This document shows, piece after piece, positions 44,676 through 60,600 of a DNA stretch of 64,000 bases. The notes beneath the pieces are model-generated. The model worked only from the letters and a program-made list of their open reading frames with translations. It did not search any database and was not told the origin of the DNA. Position 1 is the first letter of the stretch; every line of letters starts with the position of its first letter. Where the stretch lies: the NCBI GenBank assembly GCA_047967505.1, contig CM106539.1; one strand, 5' to 3'. Source of the stretch: Dipteris shenzhenensis (lineage: Eukaryota; Polypodiophyta; Polypodiopsida; Gleicheniales). A program made the translations under genes and the position numbers.

Positions 44676-45600
44676 TCTGTTTGAAATTGTATTTCAAAAC
44701 CGAAATTTATATTAGGACATTGCAATGGGAGATTGGCACTGGAGAATAGGAAAATGGAGAATGCCACTAGTGCCATTCTCCCAATGGAATGTCCTAATTT
44801 TTTGGCTTTGTAATAGGAAAATGGAGAATGGCACTAGGAATAGGAAAATGGAGAATGGCACTAGTGCCATTCTCCCATTGGAAAATGGAGAATGGCGCTA
44901 GTGCCATTCTCCCAATGGAATGTCCTAATTTTTTGGCTTTGTAATAAGAAAATGGAGATTGGCACTAGTGCCATTCTCCCGTTGGAAAATGGAGAATGGC
45001 ACTAGTGCCATTCTCCCAATGGAATGTCCTAATTCAAAATTTTGGCTTCACAAAGGTAGAAGGGCACCAATGCCATTCTCCCATTGGAATTAGTGGAGTG
45101 TTAATCTATAGGTTTAGTGCCATTCTCCATTGTAATAGGAAAATGGAGAATGGCACTAGGAATAGGAAAATGGAGAATGGCACTAGTGCCATTCTCCGAT
45201 TGGAAAATCTCCCAATGGAATGTCCTAATTTTTTGGCTTTGTAATAGGAAAGTGGAGACTGGCACTAGTGCCATTCTCCCATTGGAAAATGGAGAATAGC
45301 ACTAGTGCCATTCTCCCAATGGAATGTCCTAATTCCAAATTTTGGATTCACAATGGAATGTCCTAATTCAAAATTTGTACAAGTGTCATTCTCCCATTGA
45401 AAAATGGAGAATGGCACTAGTGCCATTCTCCCAATGGAATGTCCTAATTCAAAATTTTGGATTCACAATGGAATGTCCTAATTCAAAATTGGTACTAGTG
45501 CCATACTCCCATTGGAAAATGGAGAATGGCACTAGTGCTATTCTCCCAATGGAATGTCCTAATTCAAAATTTTGGATTCACAATGGAATACCCCTCCTAG
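44554..45600. repeat. Palindromic satellite array 2
   Basis: Same palindrome and spacers as array 1 (perfect palindromes near 44862, 45003, 45184, 45419; one-change forms elsewhere), in the same order over about 500 bp. An added spacer, AATTTTGGATTCACAATGGA, is repeated at about 45339, 45457 and 45565. It leads directly into the large satellite. Confidence 0.92.
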
Positions 45601-48600
45601 AATAGTGGTGCCAATGTCTTATTAGGCCCTAAGAAATGTCATTGAGAAGCCTAAACTCACATGCACAAGGAATCCTAAACTCACATGTGCATTGGCACTA
45701 CCACTAATGGAGAATGGCAGTGATGCCATTCTCATGCGGGCAACTACATAATGACAATGAGATCATCAAACTCACACTACAACCAATAAATAATCCTACT
45801 AGAGCCAACAAAATATATAGTGGAATGTCAACCGACAGGTTTAGTTTGTCTAGATTACCACTAGTGGAGAATGGCAGTGATGCCAATCTCATGCTGGCAA
45901 ATGCATAATGACACTGAGACCATCAAACTCACATGTGCAGAGATCATATGGAATTGTGCCAATCTCTGTGGAGAATGCCACCAGTGGAGAATGGTAGTGG
46001 TACCAATCTCATACCATGACCTGAAAACATGCACAAGGAATCCTAAACTCACATGTGCATTGGCACTTTTGCCATTATCCTATTGCCATTCTCCGCTAGT
46101 GATAATGTGCATTCTTCTATGTAATGATCACTCTCTCCACTGTGCAGAGATCATATGGAATTGTGCCAATCTCTGTGGAGAATGCCACCAGTGGAGAATG
46201 GCAGTGGTGCCAATCTCATACCATGACGTGAAAACATGCACAAGGAATCCTAAACTCACATGTGCATTGGCACTTTTGCCATTATCCTACTGCCATTATC
46301 TGCTAGTGGTAATGTGCATTCTTCTATGTAGTGATCACTCTCTCTGCTATGTAGAGATCATATGGATTTATGCCAATCTCTGTGGAGAATGCCACTAGTG
46401 GAGAATGGCAGTGGTGCCAATCTCATACCATGACGTGAAAACATGCACAAGGAATCCTAAACTCACATGTGCATTGGCACTTTTGCCATTATTCTACTGC
46501 CATTCTCCACTAGTAGTAATGTGCATCCTTCAATGTAGTGGAATGTCAATCTATAGGTTCAGTTTGTCTAGATTACCATTAGCAGAGAATGGCAGTGATG
46601 CCAATCTCATGCTTGCAACTACACTATGACACTAAGATCATCAAACTCACATGTGGAATGGAATAGGACACCACTCTCCTATGATCACTAGAATACCCCT
46701 CCTAGAATAGTAGGGTAAACATTTGTATAAGTGGAGAATGGCAGTGGTGCCAGTCTCTTATTAGGCCCTAAGAAATGGCATTGAGAAGCCTAAATTCACA
46801 TGTGCAGAGATCACATGGAATTGTGTCAATCTATGTGGAGAATGGCAGTGGTGCCAATCTCACATGTGCATTTGCACTTTTGCCATTATCCTACTGCCAT
46901 GCTCCGCTAGTGGTAATGTGTATTCTTCTATGTAGTGGAATGTCAATCTATAGGTTTAGTTTGTCTAGACAACCACTAGTGGAAAATGGCAGTGATGCCA
47001 AACTCATGGTGGCACCTACATAATGACACTGAGATCATCAGACTCACATGTGGGTTGGAATCAGACACCACTCTCTTATGATGATTGGAATACCCCTCCT
47101 AGAATAGTAGGGTAAACATTTGTGCAAGTGGAGAATGGCAGTGGTGCCAATCTCTTATTAGGGCCTAAGAAATGGCATTGAGAAGCCTAAAATCACATGT
47201 GCATCCTTCTATGTAGTCATCACTATCTTCGCTGTGTAGAGATCATATGGAATTGTGTCAATCTATTTGGAGAATGCCACCAGTTGAGAATGGCAGTGGT
47301 GCCAATCTCATTCCATGACCTGGAAACATGCACAAGGAATCCTAAACTCACATGTGCATTGGCACTTTTGCCATTATCCTACTGCAGCCAATAAAATTAG
47401 TGGGATCTCAATCTATAGGTTTAGTCTGTCTAGACTACTACTAGTGGAGAATGGCAGTGGTGCCAATCTCATGCTTGCAACTACATGATGACACTGAGAT
47501 CATCAAACTCACATGTGGAATGGAATAGGACACCACTCTCCTATGATCACTGGAATACCCCTCCTAGAATACTAGGCTAAACATTTGTACAAGTGGAGAA
47601 TGGCAATGGTGCCAATCTCTTATTAGGCCCTAAGAAATGGCATTGAGAAGCCTAAACTCACATGTGCAGAGATCATATGGAATTGTGTCAATCTCTGTGG
47701 AGAATGCCACCAGTGGAGAATGGCAATGGTGCCAATCTCATACCATGACCTGAAAACATGCACAAGGAATCCTAAACTCACATGTGCATTCTTCTATAGA
47801 GTGATGACTGTCGCCGCTGTGTAGAGATCAAATGGAATTGTGTCAATCTCTGAGATCATGATCACTCACATGTGGAATGGAATAGGACACCACTCTCCTA
47901 TGATCACTGGAATGCCCCTCCTAGAATAGAAGGGTAAACATTTGTACAAGTGGAGAATGGCAGTGGTGCCAATCTCTTGTTAGGCCCTAAGAAATGGCAT
48001 TGAGAAGCCTAAACTCACATGTGCATTCTTCTATGTAGTGATCCTTGTCTCTACTGTGTAGAGATCATATGGAATTGTGTCAATGTCTGCGGAGAATGCC
48101 ACCAGTGGAGAATGGCAGTGGTGCTAATCTCATACCATGACCTGAAAACATGCACAAGGAATCCTATACTCACATGTGCATTCTTCTATGGAGTGATCAC
48201 TGTCTCCGCTATGTAGAGATCATATGGAATTGTGTTGATCTCTGAGATCATCATCACTCACATGTGGATTGGAATCAGACACCACTCTCCTATGATCACT
48301 GGAATACCCCTCCTAGAATAGTAGGGTAGACATTTGTACAAGTGGAGAATGGCAGTGGTGCCAACCTCTTGTTAGGCCCTAATAAATGGCATTGAGAAGC
48401 CTAAACTCACATGTGCATTCTTCTATATAGTGATCACTGTCTCCACTGTGTAGAGATCATATGGAATTGTGTCAATCTCTTATTAGGCCTTGGAATGTCA
48501 ATCTATAGGTTTAGTTTGTCTAGACAACGACTAGTGGAGAATGGCAGTGATGCCAAACTCATGGTGGCACCTACATAATGATACTGAGATCATCAGACTC

Positions 48601-51600
48601 ACATGTGGATTGGAATTGGACACCACTCTTCTATGATCATTGGAATACCCCTCCTAGAATAGTAGGGTAAACATTTGTACAAGAGAATGGTAGTGGTGCC
48701 AATCTCTTATTAGGCCCTAAGAAATGGTATTAAGAAGCCTAAACTCACATGTGCATTCTTCTATGTAGTGGTCACTGTCTTCTGTGTGTAGAGATCATAT
48801 GGAATTGTGTTAATCTCTGTGGAGAATGCCAACAGTGGAGAATGGTACTGGTGCCAATCTCATACCATGACCTGCAAACATGCACAAGGAATCCTAAACT
48901 CAGATGTGCATTCTTCTATGTAGAGATCACTGACTCCGCTGTGTAGAGATCATATGGAATCGTGTCAATCTCTGAGTTCATCAAACTCACATGTGGATTG
49001 GAATCGGACACCACTCTCCTATGATCACTGGAATACCCCTCCTAGTATAGTAGGGTAAACATTTGTACAAGTGAAGAATGGCAGTGGTGCCAATCTCTTA
49101 TTAGGCCCTAAGAAATGTCATTAAGAAGCCTAAACTCACATGTGCAAAGATCATATGAAATTGTGCCAATCTGTGTGGAGAATGCCACCAGTAGAGAATG
49201 GCAGTGGTGCCAATCTCATACCATGACCTGAAAACATGCACAAGGAATCCTAAACTCACATGTGCATTGGCACTTTTGCCATTATCCTACTGCCATTCTC
49301 CGCTAGTGGTAATGTGCATATTCTTCTATGTAGTGATCACTCTCTCCGCTGTGTAGAGATCATATGGATTTGTGCCAATCTCTGTGGAAAATGCCACCAG
49401 TGGACAATGGCAGTGGTGCCAATCTCATACCATGACCTGAAAACATGCACAAGGAATCGAAAACTCACATGTGCATTGGCACTTTTGCCATTATCCTACT
49501 GCCATTCTCTACTAGTGGTAATGTGCATCCTTCAATGTAGTGGAATGTCAATCTATAGGTTCAGTTTCTCTAGATTACCACTAGCGGAGAATGGCAGTGA
49601 TGCCAATCTCTTGCTTGCAACTACACTATGACACTGAGATCATCAAGCTCACATGTGGAATGCAATAGGACACCACTCTCCTATGATCACTGGAATACCC
49701 CTCCTAGAATAGTAGGTAAAACATTTGTACAAGTGGAGAATGGCAGTGGTGCCAGTCTCTTATTAGGCCCTAACAAATGGCATTGAGAAGCCTAAATTCA
49801 CATGTGCAGAGATCACATGGAATTGTGTCAATCTATGTGGAGAATGCCACCAATGGAGAATGGCAGTGGTGCCAATCTCACATGTGCATTGGCACTTTTG
49901 CCATTATCCTACTGCCATTCTCCGCTAGTGGTAATGTGTATTCTTCTATGTAGTGGAATGTCAATCTATAGGTGTAGTGTGTCTAGACAACCACTAGTGG
50001 AAAATGGCAGTGATGCCAAACTCATGGTGGCACCTACATAATGACAGTGAGATCATCAGACTCACATGTGGGTTGGAATCGGACACCACTCTCTTATGAT
50101 GATTGGAATACCCCTCCTAGAATAGTAGGGTAAACATTTGTGCAAGTGGAGAATGGCAGTGGTGCAATGGTGCCAATCTCATACCATGACCTGAAAACAT
50201 GCATAAGGAATCCTAAACTCACATGTGCATTCTTCTATGGAGTGATGACTGTCTCTGCTGTGTAGAGATCAAATGGAATTGTGTCAATCTCTGAGATCAT
50301 GATCACTCACATGTGGAATGGAATAGGACACCACTCTCCTATGATCACTGGAATGCCCCTCCTAGAATAGTAGGGTAAACATTTGTACAAGTGGAGAATG
50401 GCAGTGGTGCCAATCTCTTGTTCGGCCCTAAGAAATGGCATTGAGAAGCCTAAACTCACATGTGCATTCTTCTTTGTAGTGATCCTTGTCTCCGCTGTGT
50501 AGAGATCATATGGAATTGTGTCAATGTCTGTGGAGAATGCCACCAGTGGAGAATGGCAGTGGTGCTAATCTCATACCATGACCTGAAAACATGTACAAGG
50601 AATCCTATACTCACATGTGCATTCTTTTATGGAGTGATCACTGTCTCCGCTGTGTAGAGATCATATGGAGTTGTGTCAATCTCTGAGATCATCATCACTC
50701 ACATGTGGATTGGAATCGGACATCACTCTCCTATGATCACTGGAATACCCCTCCTAGAATAGTAGGGTAGACATTTGTACAAGTGGAGAATGGCAGTGGT
50801 GCCAATCTCTTGTTAGGCCCTAATAAATGGCATTGAGAAGCCTAAACTCACATGTGCATTCTTCTATGTAGTGATCACTATCTCCGCTGTGTAGAGATCA
50901 TATGGAATTGTGTCAATCTCTTATTAGGCCTTGGAATGTCAATCTATAGGTTTAGTTTGTCTAGACAACCACTAGTGGAGAATGGCAGTGATGCCAAACT
51001 CATGGTGGCACCTACATAATGATACTGAGATCATCAGACTCACATGTGGATTGGAATTGAACACCACTCTTCTATGATCATTGGAATACCCCTCCTAGAA
51101 TAGTAGGGTAAACATTTGTACAAGAGAATGGTAGTGGTGCCAATCTCTTATTAGGCCCTAAGAAATGGCATTGAGAATCCTAAACTCACATGTGGATTCT
51201 TCTATGTAGTGGTCACTGTCTCCGTTGTGTAGAGATCATATGGAATTGTGTTAATCTCTGTGGAGAATGCCAACAGTGGAGAATGGTACTAGTTCCAATC
51301 TCATACCTTGACCTACAAACATGCACAAGGAATCCTAAACTCACATGTGCATTCTTCTATGTAGAGATCACTGTCTCCGCTGTGTAGAGATCATATGGAA
51401 TTGTGTCAATCTCTGAGTTCATCAAACTCACATGTGCATTGGAATCGGACACCACTCTCCTATGATCACTGGAATACCCCTTCTAGTATAGCAAGGTAAA
51501 CATTTGTACAAGTGAAGAATGGCAGTGGTGCCAATCTTTTATTAGGCCCTAGGAAATGTCATTGAGAAGCCTAAACTCACATGTGCAGAGATCATATGGA

Positions 51601-54600
51601 ATTGTGCCAATCTCTGTGGAGAATGCCACCAGTGGAGAATGGCAGTGGTGCCAATCTCATACCATGACCTGAAAACATGCACAAGGAATCCTAAACTCAC
51701 ATGTGCATTGGCACTTTTGCCATTATCCTACTGTCATTCTCTGCTAGTGGTAATGTGCATTCTTCTATGGTGATCACTCTCTCCACTGTGTAGAGATCAT
51801 ATGGATTTGTGCCAATCTCTGTGGAGAATGCCACCAGTGGAGAATGGGAGTGGTGCCAATCTCATACCATGACCTGAAAACATGCACAAGGAATCCTAAA
51901 CTCACATGTGCATTGGCACTTTTGCCATTATCCTACTGCCATTCTCCGCTAGTGGTAATGTGCATCCGTCAAGGTAGTGGAATGTCAATCTATAGGTTCA
52001 GTTTGTCTAGATTACCAGTAGCGAAGAATGGCAGTGATGCCAATCTCATGCTTGCAACTACACTATGACACTGAGATCATCAAACTCACATGTGGAATGG
52101 AATAGGACACCACTCTCCTATGATCACTGGAATACCCCTCCTAGAATAGTAGGGTAAACATTTGTACAAGTGGAGAATGGCGGTGGTGCCAGTCTCTTAT
52201 TAGGCCCTAAGAAATGGCATTGAGAAGCCTAAATTCACATGTGCAGAGATCACATGGAATTGTGTCAATCTATGTGGAGAATGGCAGTGGTGCCAATCTC
52301 ACATGTGCATTGGCACTTTTGCCATTATCCTATTGCCATTCTCCGCCAGTGGTAATGTGCATTCTTCTATGTAGTGGAATGTCAATCTATAGGTTTAGTT
52401 TGTCTAGACAACCAGTAGTGGAAAATGGCAGTGATGCCAAACTCATGGTGGCACCTAAATAATGATACTGAGATCATCAGACTCACATGTGGGTTGGAAT
52501 CGGACACCACTCTCCTATGATGATTGGAATACCCCTCCTAGAATAGTAGGGTAAACATTTGTGCAAGTGGAGAATGGCAGTGGTGCCAATCTCTTATCAG
52601 GGCATAAGAAATGGCATTGAGAAGCCTAAAATCACATGTGCATCCTTCTATGTAGTCATCACTGTCTCCGCTGTGTAGAGATCATATGGAATTATATCAA
52701 TCTCTTTGGAGAATGCCACGAGTTGAGAATGGCAGTGGTGCCAATCTCATACCATGACCTGAAAACATGCACAAGGAATCCTAAACTCACATGTGCATTG
52801 GCACTTTTGCCATTATCCTACTGTAGCCAATAAAATTAGTGGAATGTCAATCTATAGGTTCAGTCTGTCTAGACTACTACTAGCGGAGAATGGCAGTGGT
52901 GCCAATCTCATGCTTGCAACTACATGATGACACTGAGATCATCAAACTCACATGTGGAATGGAATAGGACACCACTCTCCTATGATCACTGGAATACCCC
53001 TCCTAGAATACTAGGCTAAACATTTGTACAAGTGGAGAATGGCAGTGGTGCCACTCTCTTATTAGGCCCTAAGAAATGGCATTGAGAAGCCTAAACTCAC
53101 ATGTGCAGAGATCATATGGAATTGTGTCAATCTCTGTGGAGAATGCCACCAGTGGAGAATGGCAGTGGTGCCAATCTCATACCATGACCTGAAAACATGC
53201 ACAAGGAATCCTAAACTCACATGTGCATTCTTCTATGGAGTGATCACTGTCTCCGCTATGTAGAGATTATATGGAATTGTGTCAATCTCTGAGATCATCA
53301 TCACTCACATGTGGAATGGAATAGGACACCACTCTCCTATGATCACTGGAATACCCCTCCTAGAATAGTAGGGTAAACATTTGTACAAGTGGAGAATGGT
53401 AGTGGTGCCAATCTCTTATTAGGCCCTAAGAAATGGCATTGAGAAGCCTAAACTCATGTGTGCATTCTTCTATGTAGTGATCACTATCTCTGCTGTGCAG
53501 AGATGATATGGAATTGTGTCAATCTCTGTGGAGAATGCCACCAGTGGAGAATGGCAGTGGTGCCAATCTCATACCATGACCTGAAAACATGCACAAGGAA
53601 TCCTAAACTCACATGTGCATTCTTCTATGGAGTGATCACTGTCTCCGCTGTGTAGAGATCAAATGGAATTGTGTCAATCTTTGAGATCATCATCACTCAC
53701 ATGTGGAATGGAATAGGACACCACTCTCCTATGATCACTGGAATACCCCTCCTAGAATAGTAGGGTAAACATTTGTACAAGTGGAGAATGGCAGTGGTGC
53801 CAATCTCTTGTTAGGCCCTAAGAAATGGCATTGAGAAGCCTAAACTCACATGTGCATTCTTCTATGTAGTGATGCTTGTCTCCGCTGTGTAGAGATCATA
53901 TGGAATTGTGTCAATGTCTATGGAGAATGCCACCAATGGAGAATGGCAGTGGTGCTAATCTCATACCATGACCTGCAAACATGCACAAGGAATCCTAAAC
54001 TCACATGTGCATTCTTCTATGTAGAGATCACTGTCTCCACTATGTAGAGATCATATGGAATTGTGTCAATCTCTGAGATCATCATCACTCACATGTGGAT
54101 TGGAATCGGACACCACTCTCCTATGATCACTGGAATACCCCTCCTAGAATAGTAGGGTAGACATTTGTACAAGTGGAGAATGGCAGTGGTGCCAATCTCT
54201 TGTTAGGCCCTAATAAATGGCATTGAGAAGCCTAAACTCACATGTGCATTCTTCTATGTAGTGATCACTGTCTCCGCTGTGTAGAGATCATATGGAATTG
54301 TGTCAATCTCTTATTAGGCCTTGCAATGTCAATCTATAGGTTTAGTTCGTCTAGACAACCACTAGTGGAGAATGGCAGTGATGCCAAACTCATGGTGGCA
54401 CCTACATAATGATACTGAGATCATCAGACTCACATGTGGATTGGAATTGGACACCACTCTTCTATGATCATTGCAATACCCCTCCTAGAATAGTAGGGTA
54501 AACATTTGTACAAGAGAATGGTAGTGGTGCCAATCTCTTATTAGGCCCTAAGAAATGGCATTGAGAAGCCTAAACTCACATGTTCATTCTTCTATGTAGT

Positions 54601-57600
54601 GGTCACTATCTCCGCTGTGTAGAGATCATATGGAATTGTGTTAATCTTTGTGGAGAATGCCAACAATGGAGAATGGTACTGGTGCCAATCTCATACCATG
54701 ACCTGCAAACATGCACAAGGTATCCTAAACTCACATGTACATTCTTCTATGTAGAGATCACTGTCTCCGCCGTGTAGAGATCATATGGAATTGTGTCAAT
54801 CTCTGAGTTCATCAAACTCACATGTGGATTGGAATTGGACACCACCCCCCTATGATCACTGGAATACCCCTCCTAGTATAGTAGGGTAAACATTTGTACA
54901 AGTGAAGAATGGCAGTGGTGCCAATCCCTAAGAAATGTCATTGAGAAGCCTAAACTCACATGTGCAGAGATCATATGGAATTGTGCCAATCTCTATGGAG
55001 AACGCCACCAGTGGAGAATGGCAGTCATGCCAATCTCATACCATGACCTGAAAACATGCACAAGGAATCCTAAACTCACATGTGCATTGGCACTTTTTCC
55101 ATTATCCTACTGCTATTCTCCGCTATTGGTAATGTGCATTCTTCTATGTAGTGATCACTCTCTCTGCTGTGTAGAGATCATCTAGATTTGTGCCAATCTC
55201 TGTGGAGAATGCCACCAGTGGAGAATGGCAGTGGTGCCACTCTCATACCATGACCTGAAAACATGCACAAGGAATCCTAAACTCACATGTGCATTGGCAC
55301 CTTTGCCATTATCCTACTGCCATTCTCGGCTAGTGGTAATGTGCATCCTTCAATGTAGTGGAATGTCAATCTATAGGTTCAGTCTGTCTAGATTACCACT
55401 AGCGGAGAATGGCAGTGATGCCAATCTTATGCTTGCAACTACACTATGACACTGAGATCATCAAACTCACATGTGGAATGGAATAGGACACCACTCTCCT
55501 ATGATCACTTGAATACCCCTCCTAGAATAGTAGGGTAAACAGTTGTACAAGTGGAGAATGGCAATGGTGCCAGTTTCTTATTAGGCCCTAAGAAATGGCA
55601 TTGAGAAGCCTAAATTCACATGTGCAAAGATCACATGCAATTTTGTCAATCTATGTGGAGAATGCCACCAGTGGAGAATGGCAGTGGTGCTAGTCTCACA
55701 TGTGCATTGGCACTTTTGCCATTATCCTACTGCCATTCTCTGCTAGTGGTAATGTGCATTCTTCTATGTAGTGGAATGTCAATCTATAGGTGTAGTTTGT
55801 CTAGACAACCACTAGTGGAAAATGGCAGTGAAGCCAAACTCATGGTGGCACCTAAATAATGACACTGAGATCATCAGACTCACATGTGGGTTGGAATCGG
55901 ACACCACTCTCCTATGATGATTGGAATACCCCTCCTAGAATTAAACATTTGTGCAAGTGGAGAATGGCAGTGGTGCCAATCTCTTATTAGGGCCTAAGAA
56001 ATGGCATTGAGAAGCCTAAAATCACATGTGCATCCTTCAATGTAGTCATCACTGTCTCCGCTGTGTAGCGATCATATGGAATTGTATCAATCTCTTTGGA
56101 GAATGCACCAGTTGAGAATGGCAGTGGTGCCAATCTCATACCATGACCTGAAAACATGCACAAGGAATCCTAAACTCACATGTGCATTGGCACTTTTGCC
56201 ATTATCCTACTGCAGCCAATAAAATTAGTGGAATGTCAATCTATAGGTTCAGTCTGTCTAGACTACTACTAGCGGAGAATGGTAGTGGTGCCAATCTCAT
56301 GCTTGCAACTACATGATGACACTGAGATCATCAAACTCACATGTGGAATGGAATAGGACACCACTCTCCTATGATCACTGGAATACCCCTCCTAGAATAG
56401 TAGGCTAAACATTTGTACAACTAGAGAATGGCAGTGGTGCCAATCTCTTATTGGGCCCTAAGAAATGGCATTGAGAAGCCTAAACTCACATGTGCAGAGA
56501 TCATATGGAATTGTGTCAATCTCTGTGGAGAATGCCACCAATGGAGAATGGCAGTGGTGCCAATCTCATACCATGACCTGAAAACATGCACAAGGAATCC
56601 TAAACTCACATGTGCATTCTTCTATGGAGTGATCACTGTCTCCGCTATGTAGAGATCATATGGAATTGTGTCAATCTCTGAGATCATCATCACTCACATG
56701 TGGAATGGAATAGGACACCACTCTCCTATGATCACTGGAATACCCCTCCTAGAATAGTAGGGTAAACATTTGTACAAGTGGAGAATGGCAATGGTGCCAA
56801 TATCTTGTTAGGCCCTAAGAAATGGCATTGAGAAGCCTAAACTCACATGTGCATTCTTCTATGTAGTGATCCTTGTCTCCGCTGTGTAGAGATCATATGG
56901 AATTGTGTCAATGTCTATGGAGAATGCCACCAATGGAGAATGGCAGTGGTGCTAATCTCATACCATGAGCTGCAAACATGCACAAGGAATCCTAAACTCA
57001 CATGTGCATTCTTCTATGTAGAGATCACTGTCTCTGCTATGTAGAGATCATATGGAATTGTGTCAATCTCTGAGATCATCATCACTCACATGTGGATTGG
57101 AATCGGACACCACTCTCCTATGATCACTGGAATACCCCTCCTAGAATAGTAGGGTATACATTTGTACAAGTGGAGAATGGCAGTGGTGCCAATCTCTTGT
57201 TAGGCCCTAATAAATGGCATTGAGAAGTCTAAACTCACATGTGCATTCTTCTATGTAGTGATCACTGTCTCCGCTGTGTAGAGATCATATGGAATTGTGT
57301 CAATCTCTTATTAGGCCTTGCAATGTCAATCTATAGGTTTAGTTTGTCTAGACAACCACTAGTGGAGAATGGCAGTGATGCCAAACTCATAGTGGCACCT
57401 ACATAATGATACTGAGATCATCAGACTCACATGTGGATTGGAATTGGACACCACTCTTCTATGATTATTGCAATACCCCTCCTAGAATAGTAGGGTAAAC
57501 ATTTGTATAAGAGAATGGTAGTGGTGCCAATCTCTTATTAGGCCCTAAGAAATGGCATTGAGAAGCCTAAACTCACATGTGCATTCTTCTATGTAGTGGT

Positions 57601-60600
57601 CACTGTCTCCGCTGTGTAGAGATCATATGGAATTATGTTAATCTCTGTGGAGAATGCCACTAGTGGAGAATGGCAGTGATCACATGTGGATTCTTCTATG
57701 TACAGATCACTGTCTCCGCTGTGTAGAGATCATATGGAATTGTGTCAATCTCTGAGTTCATCAAACTCACATGTGGATTGGAATCGGACACCACCCTCCT
57801 ATGATCACTGGAATACCCCTCCTAGTATAGTAGGGTAAACATTTGTACAAGTGAAGAATGGCAGTGGTGCCAATCCCTAAGAAATGTCATTGAGAAGCCT
57901 AAACTCACATGTGCAGAGATCATATGGAATTGTGCCAATCTCTATGGAGAACGCCACCAGTGGAGAATGGCAGTCGTGCCAATCTCATACCATGACCTGA
58001 AAACATGCACAAGGAATCCTAAACTCACATGTGCATTGGCACTTTTTCCATTATCCTACTGCTATTCTCCGCTATTGGTAATGTGCATTCTTCTATGTAG
58101 TGATCACTCTCTCTGCTGTGTAGAGATCATATGGATAATCTCTGTGGAGAATGCCACCAGTGGAGAATGGCAGTGGTGCCAATCTCATACCATGACCTGA
58201 AAACATGCACAAGGAATCCTAAACTCACATGTGCATTGGCACCTTTGCCATTATCCTACTGCCATTCTCGGCTAGTGGTAATGTGCATCCTTTAATGTAG
58301 TGGAATGTCAATCTATAGGTTCAGTTTGTCTAGATTACCACTAGCGGAGAATGGTAGTGATGCCAATCTCATGCTTGCAACTACACTATGACACTGAGAT
58401 CATCAAACTCACATGTGGAATGGAATAGGACGCCACTCTCCTATGATCACTTGAATACCCCTCCTAGAATAGTAGGGTAAATAGTTGTACAAGTGGAGAA
58501 TGGCAGTGGTGCCAGTTTCTTATTAGGCCCTAAGAAATGGCATTGAGAAGCCTAAATTCACATGTGCAAAGATCACATGGAATTTTGTCAATCTATGTGG
58601 AGAATGCCACCAGTGGAGAATGGTAGTGGTGCTAATCTCACATGTGCATTGGAACTTTTGCCATTATCCTACTGCCATTCTCTGCTAGTGGTAATGTGCA
58701 TTCTTCTATGTAGTGGAATGTCAATCTATAGGTGTAGTTTGTCTAGACAACCACTAGTGGAAAATGGCAGTGAAGCCAAACTCATGGTGGCACCTACATA
58801 ATGACACTGAGATCATCACACTCACATGTGGGTTGGAATCGGACACCACTCTCCTATGATGATTGGAATACCCCTCCTAGAATTAAACATTTGTGCAAGT
58901 GGAGAATGGCAATGGTGCCAATCTCTTATTAGGGCCTAAGAAATGGCATTGAGAAGCCTAAAATCACATGTGCATCCTTCTATGTAGTCATCACTGTCTC
59001 CACTGTGTAGAGATCATACGGAATTGTGTCAATCTCTGTGGAGAATGCCAACAATGGAGAATGGTACTGGTGCCAATCTCATACCATGACCTGCAAACAT
59101 GCACAAGGTATCCTAAACTCACATGTACATTCTTCTATGTAGAGATCACTGTCTCCGCCGTGTAGAGATCATATGGAATTGTGTCAATCTCTGAGTTCAT
59201 CAAACTCACATGTGGATTGGAATTGGACACCACCCTCCTATGATCACTGGAATACCCCTCCTAGTATAGTAGGGTAAACATTTGTACAAGTGAAGAATGG
59301 CAGTGGTGCCAATCCCTAAGAAATGTCATTGAGAAGCCTAAACTCACATGTGCAGAGATCATATGGAATTGTGCCAATCTCTATGGAGAACGCCACCAGT
59401 GGAGAATGGCAGTCGTGCCAATCTCATACCATGACCTGAAAACATGCACAAGGAATCCTAAACTCACATGTGCATTGGCACTTTTTCCATTATCCTACTG
59501 CTATTCTCCGCTATTGGTAATGTGCATTCTTCTATGTAGTGATCACTCTCTCTGCTATGTAGAGATCATATGGATTTGTGCCAATCTCTGTGGAGAATGC
59601 CACCAGTGGAGAATGGCAGTGGTGCCAATCTCATACCATGACCTGAAAACATGCACAAGGAATCCTAAACTCACATGTGCATTGGCACCTTTGCCATTAT
59701 CCTACTGCCATTCTCGGCTAGTGGTAATGTGCATCCTTTAATGTAGTGGAATGTCAATCTATAGGTTCAGTTTGTCTAGATTACCACTAGCGGAGAATGG
59801 TAGTGATGCCAATCTCATGCTTGCAACTACACTATGACACTGAGATCATCAAACTCACATGTGGAATGGAATAGGACACCACTCTCCTATGATCACTTGA
59901 ATACCCCTCCTAGAATAGTAGGGTAAATAGTTGTACAAGTGGAGAATGGCAGTGGTGCCAGTTTCTTATTAGGCCCTAAGAAATGGCATTGAGAAGCCTA
60001 AATTCACATGTGCAAAGATCACATGGAATTTTGTCAATCTATGTGGAGAATGCCACCAGTGGAGAATGGCAGTGGTGCTAATCTCACATGTGCATTGGCA
60101 CTTTTGCCATTATCCTACTGCCATTCTCTGCTAGTGGTAATGTGCATTCTTCTAGGTAGTGGAATGTCAATCTATAGGTGTAGTTTGTCTAGACAACCAC
60201 TAGTGGAAAATGGCAGTGAAGCCAAACTCATGGTGGCACCTACATAATGACACTGAGATCATCACACTCACATGTGGGTTGGAATCGGACACCACTCTCC
60301 TATGATGATTGGAATACCCCTCCTAGAATTAAACATTTGTGCAAGTGGAGAATGGCAGTGGTGCCAATCTCTTATTAGGGCCTAAGAAATGGCATTGAGA
60401 AGCCTAAAATCACATGTGCATCCTTCTATGTAGTCATCACTGTCTCCACTGTGTAGAGATCATACGGAATTGTGTCAATCTCTTTGGAGAATGCCACCAG
60501 TTGACAATGGCAGTGGTGCCATTCTCATACCATGACCTGAAAACATGCACAAGGAATCCTAAACTCACATGTGCATTGGCACTTTTGCCATTATCCTACT

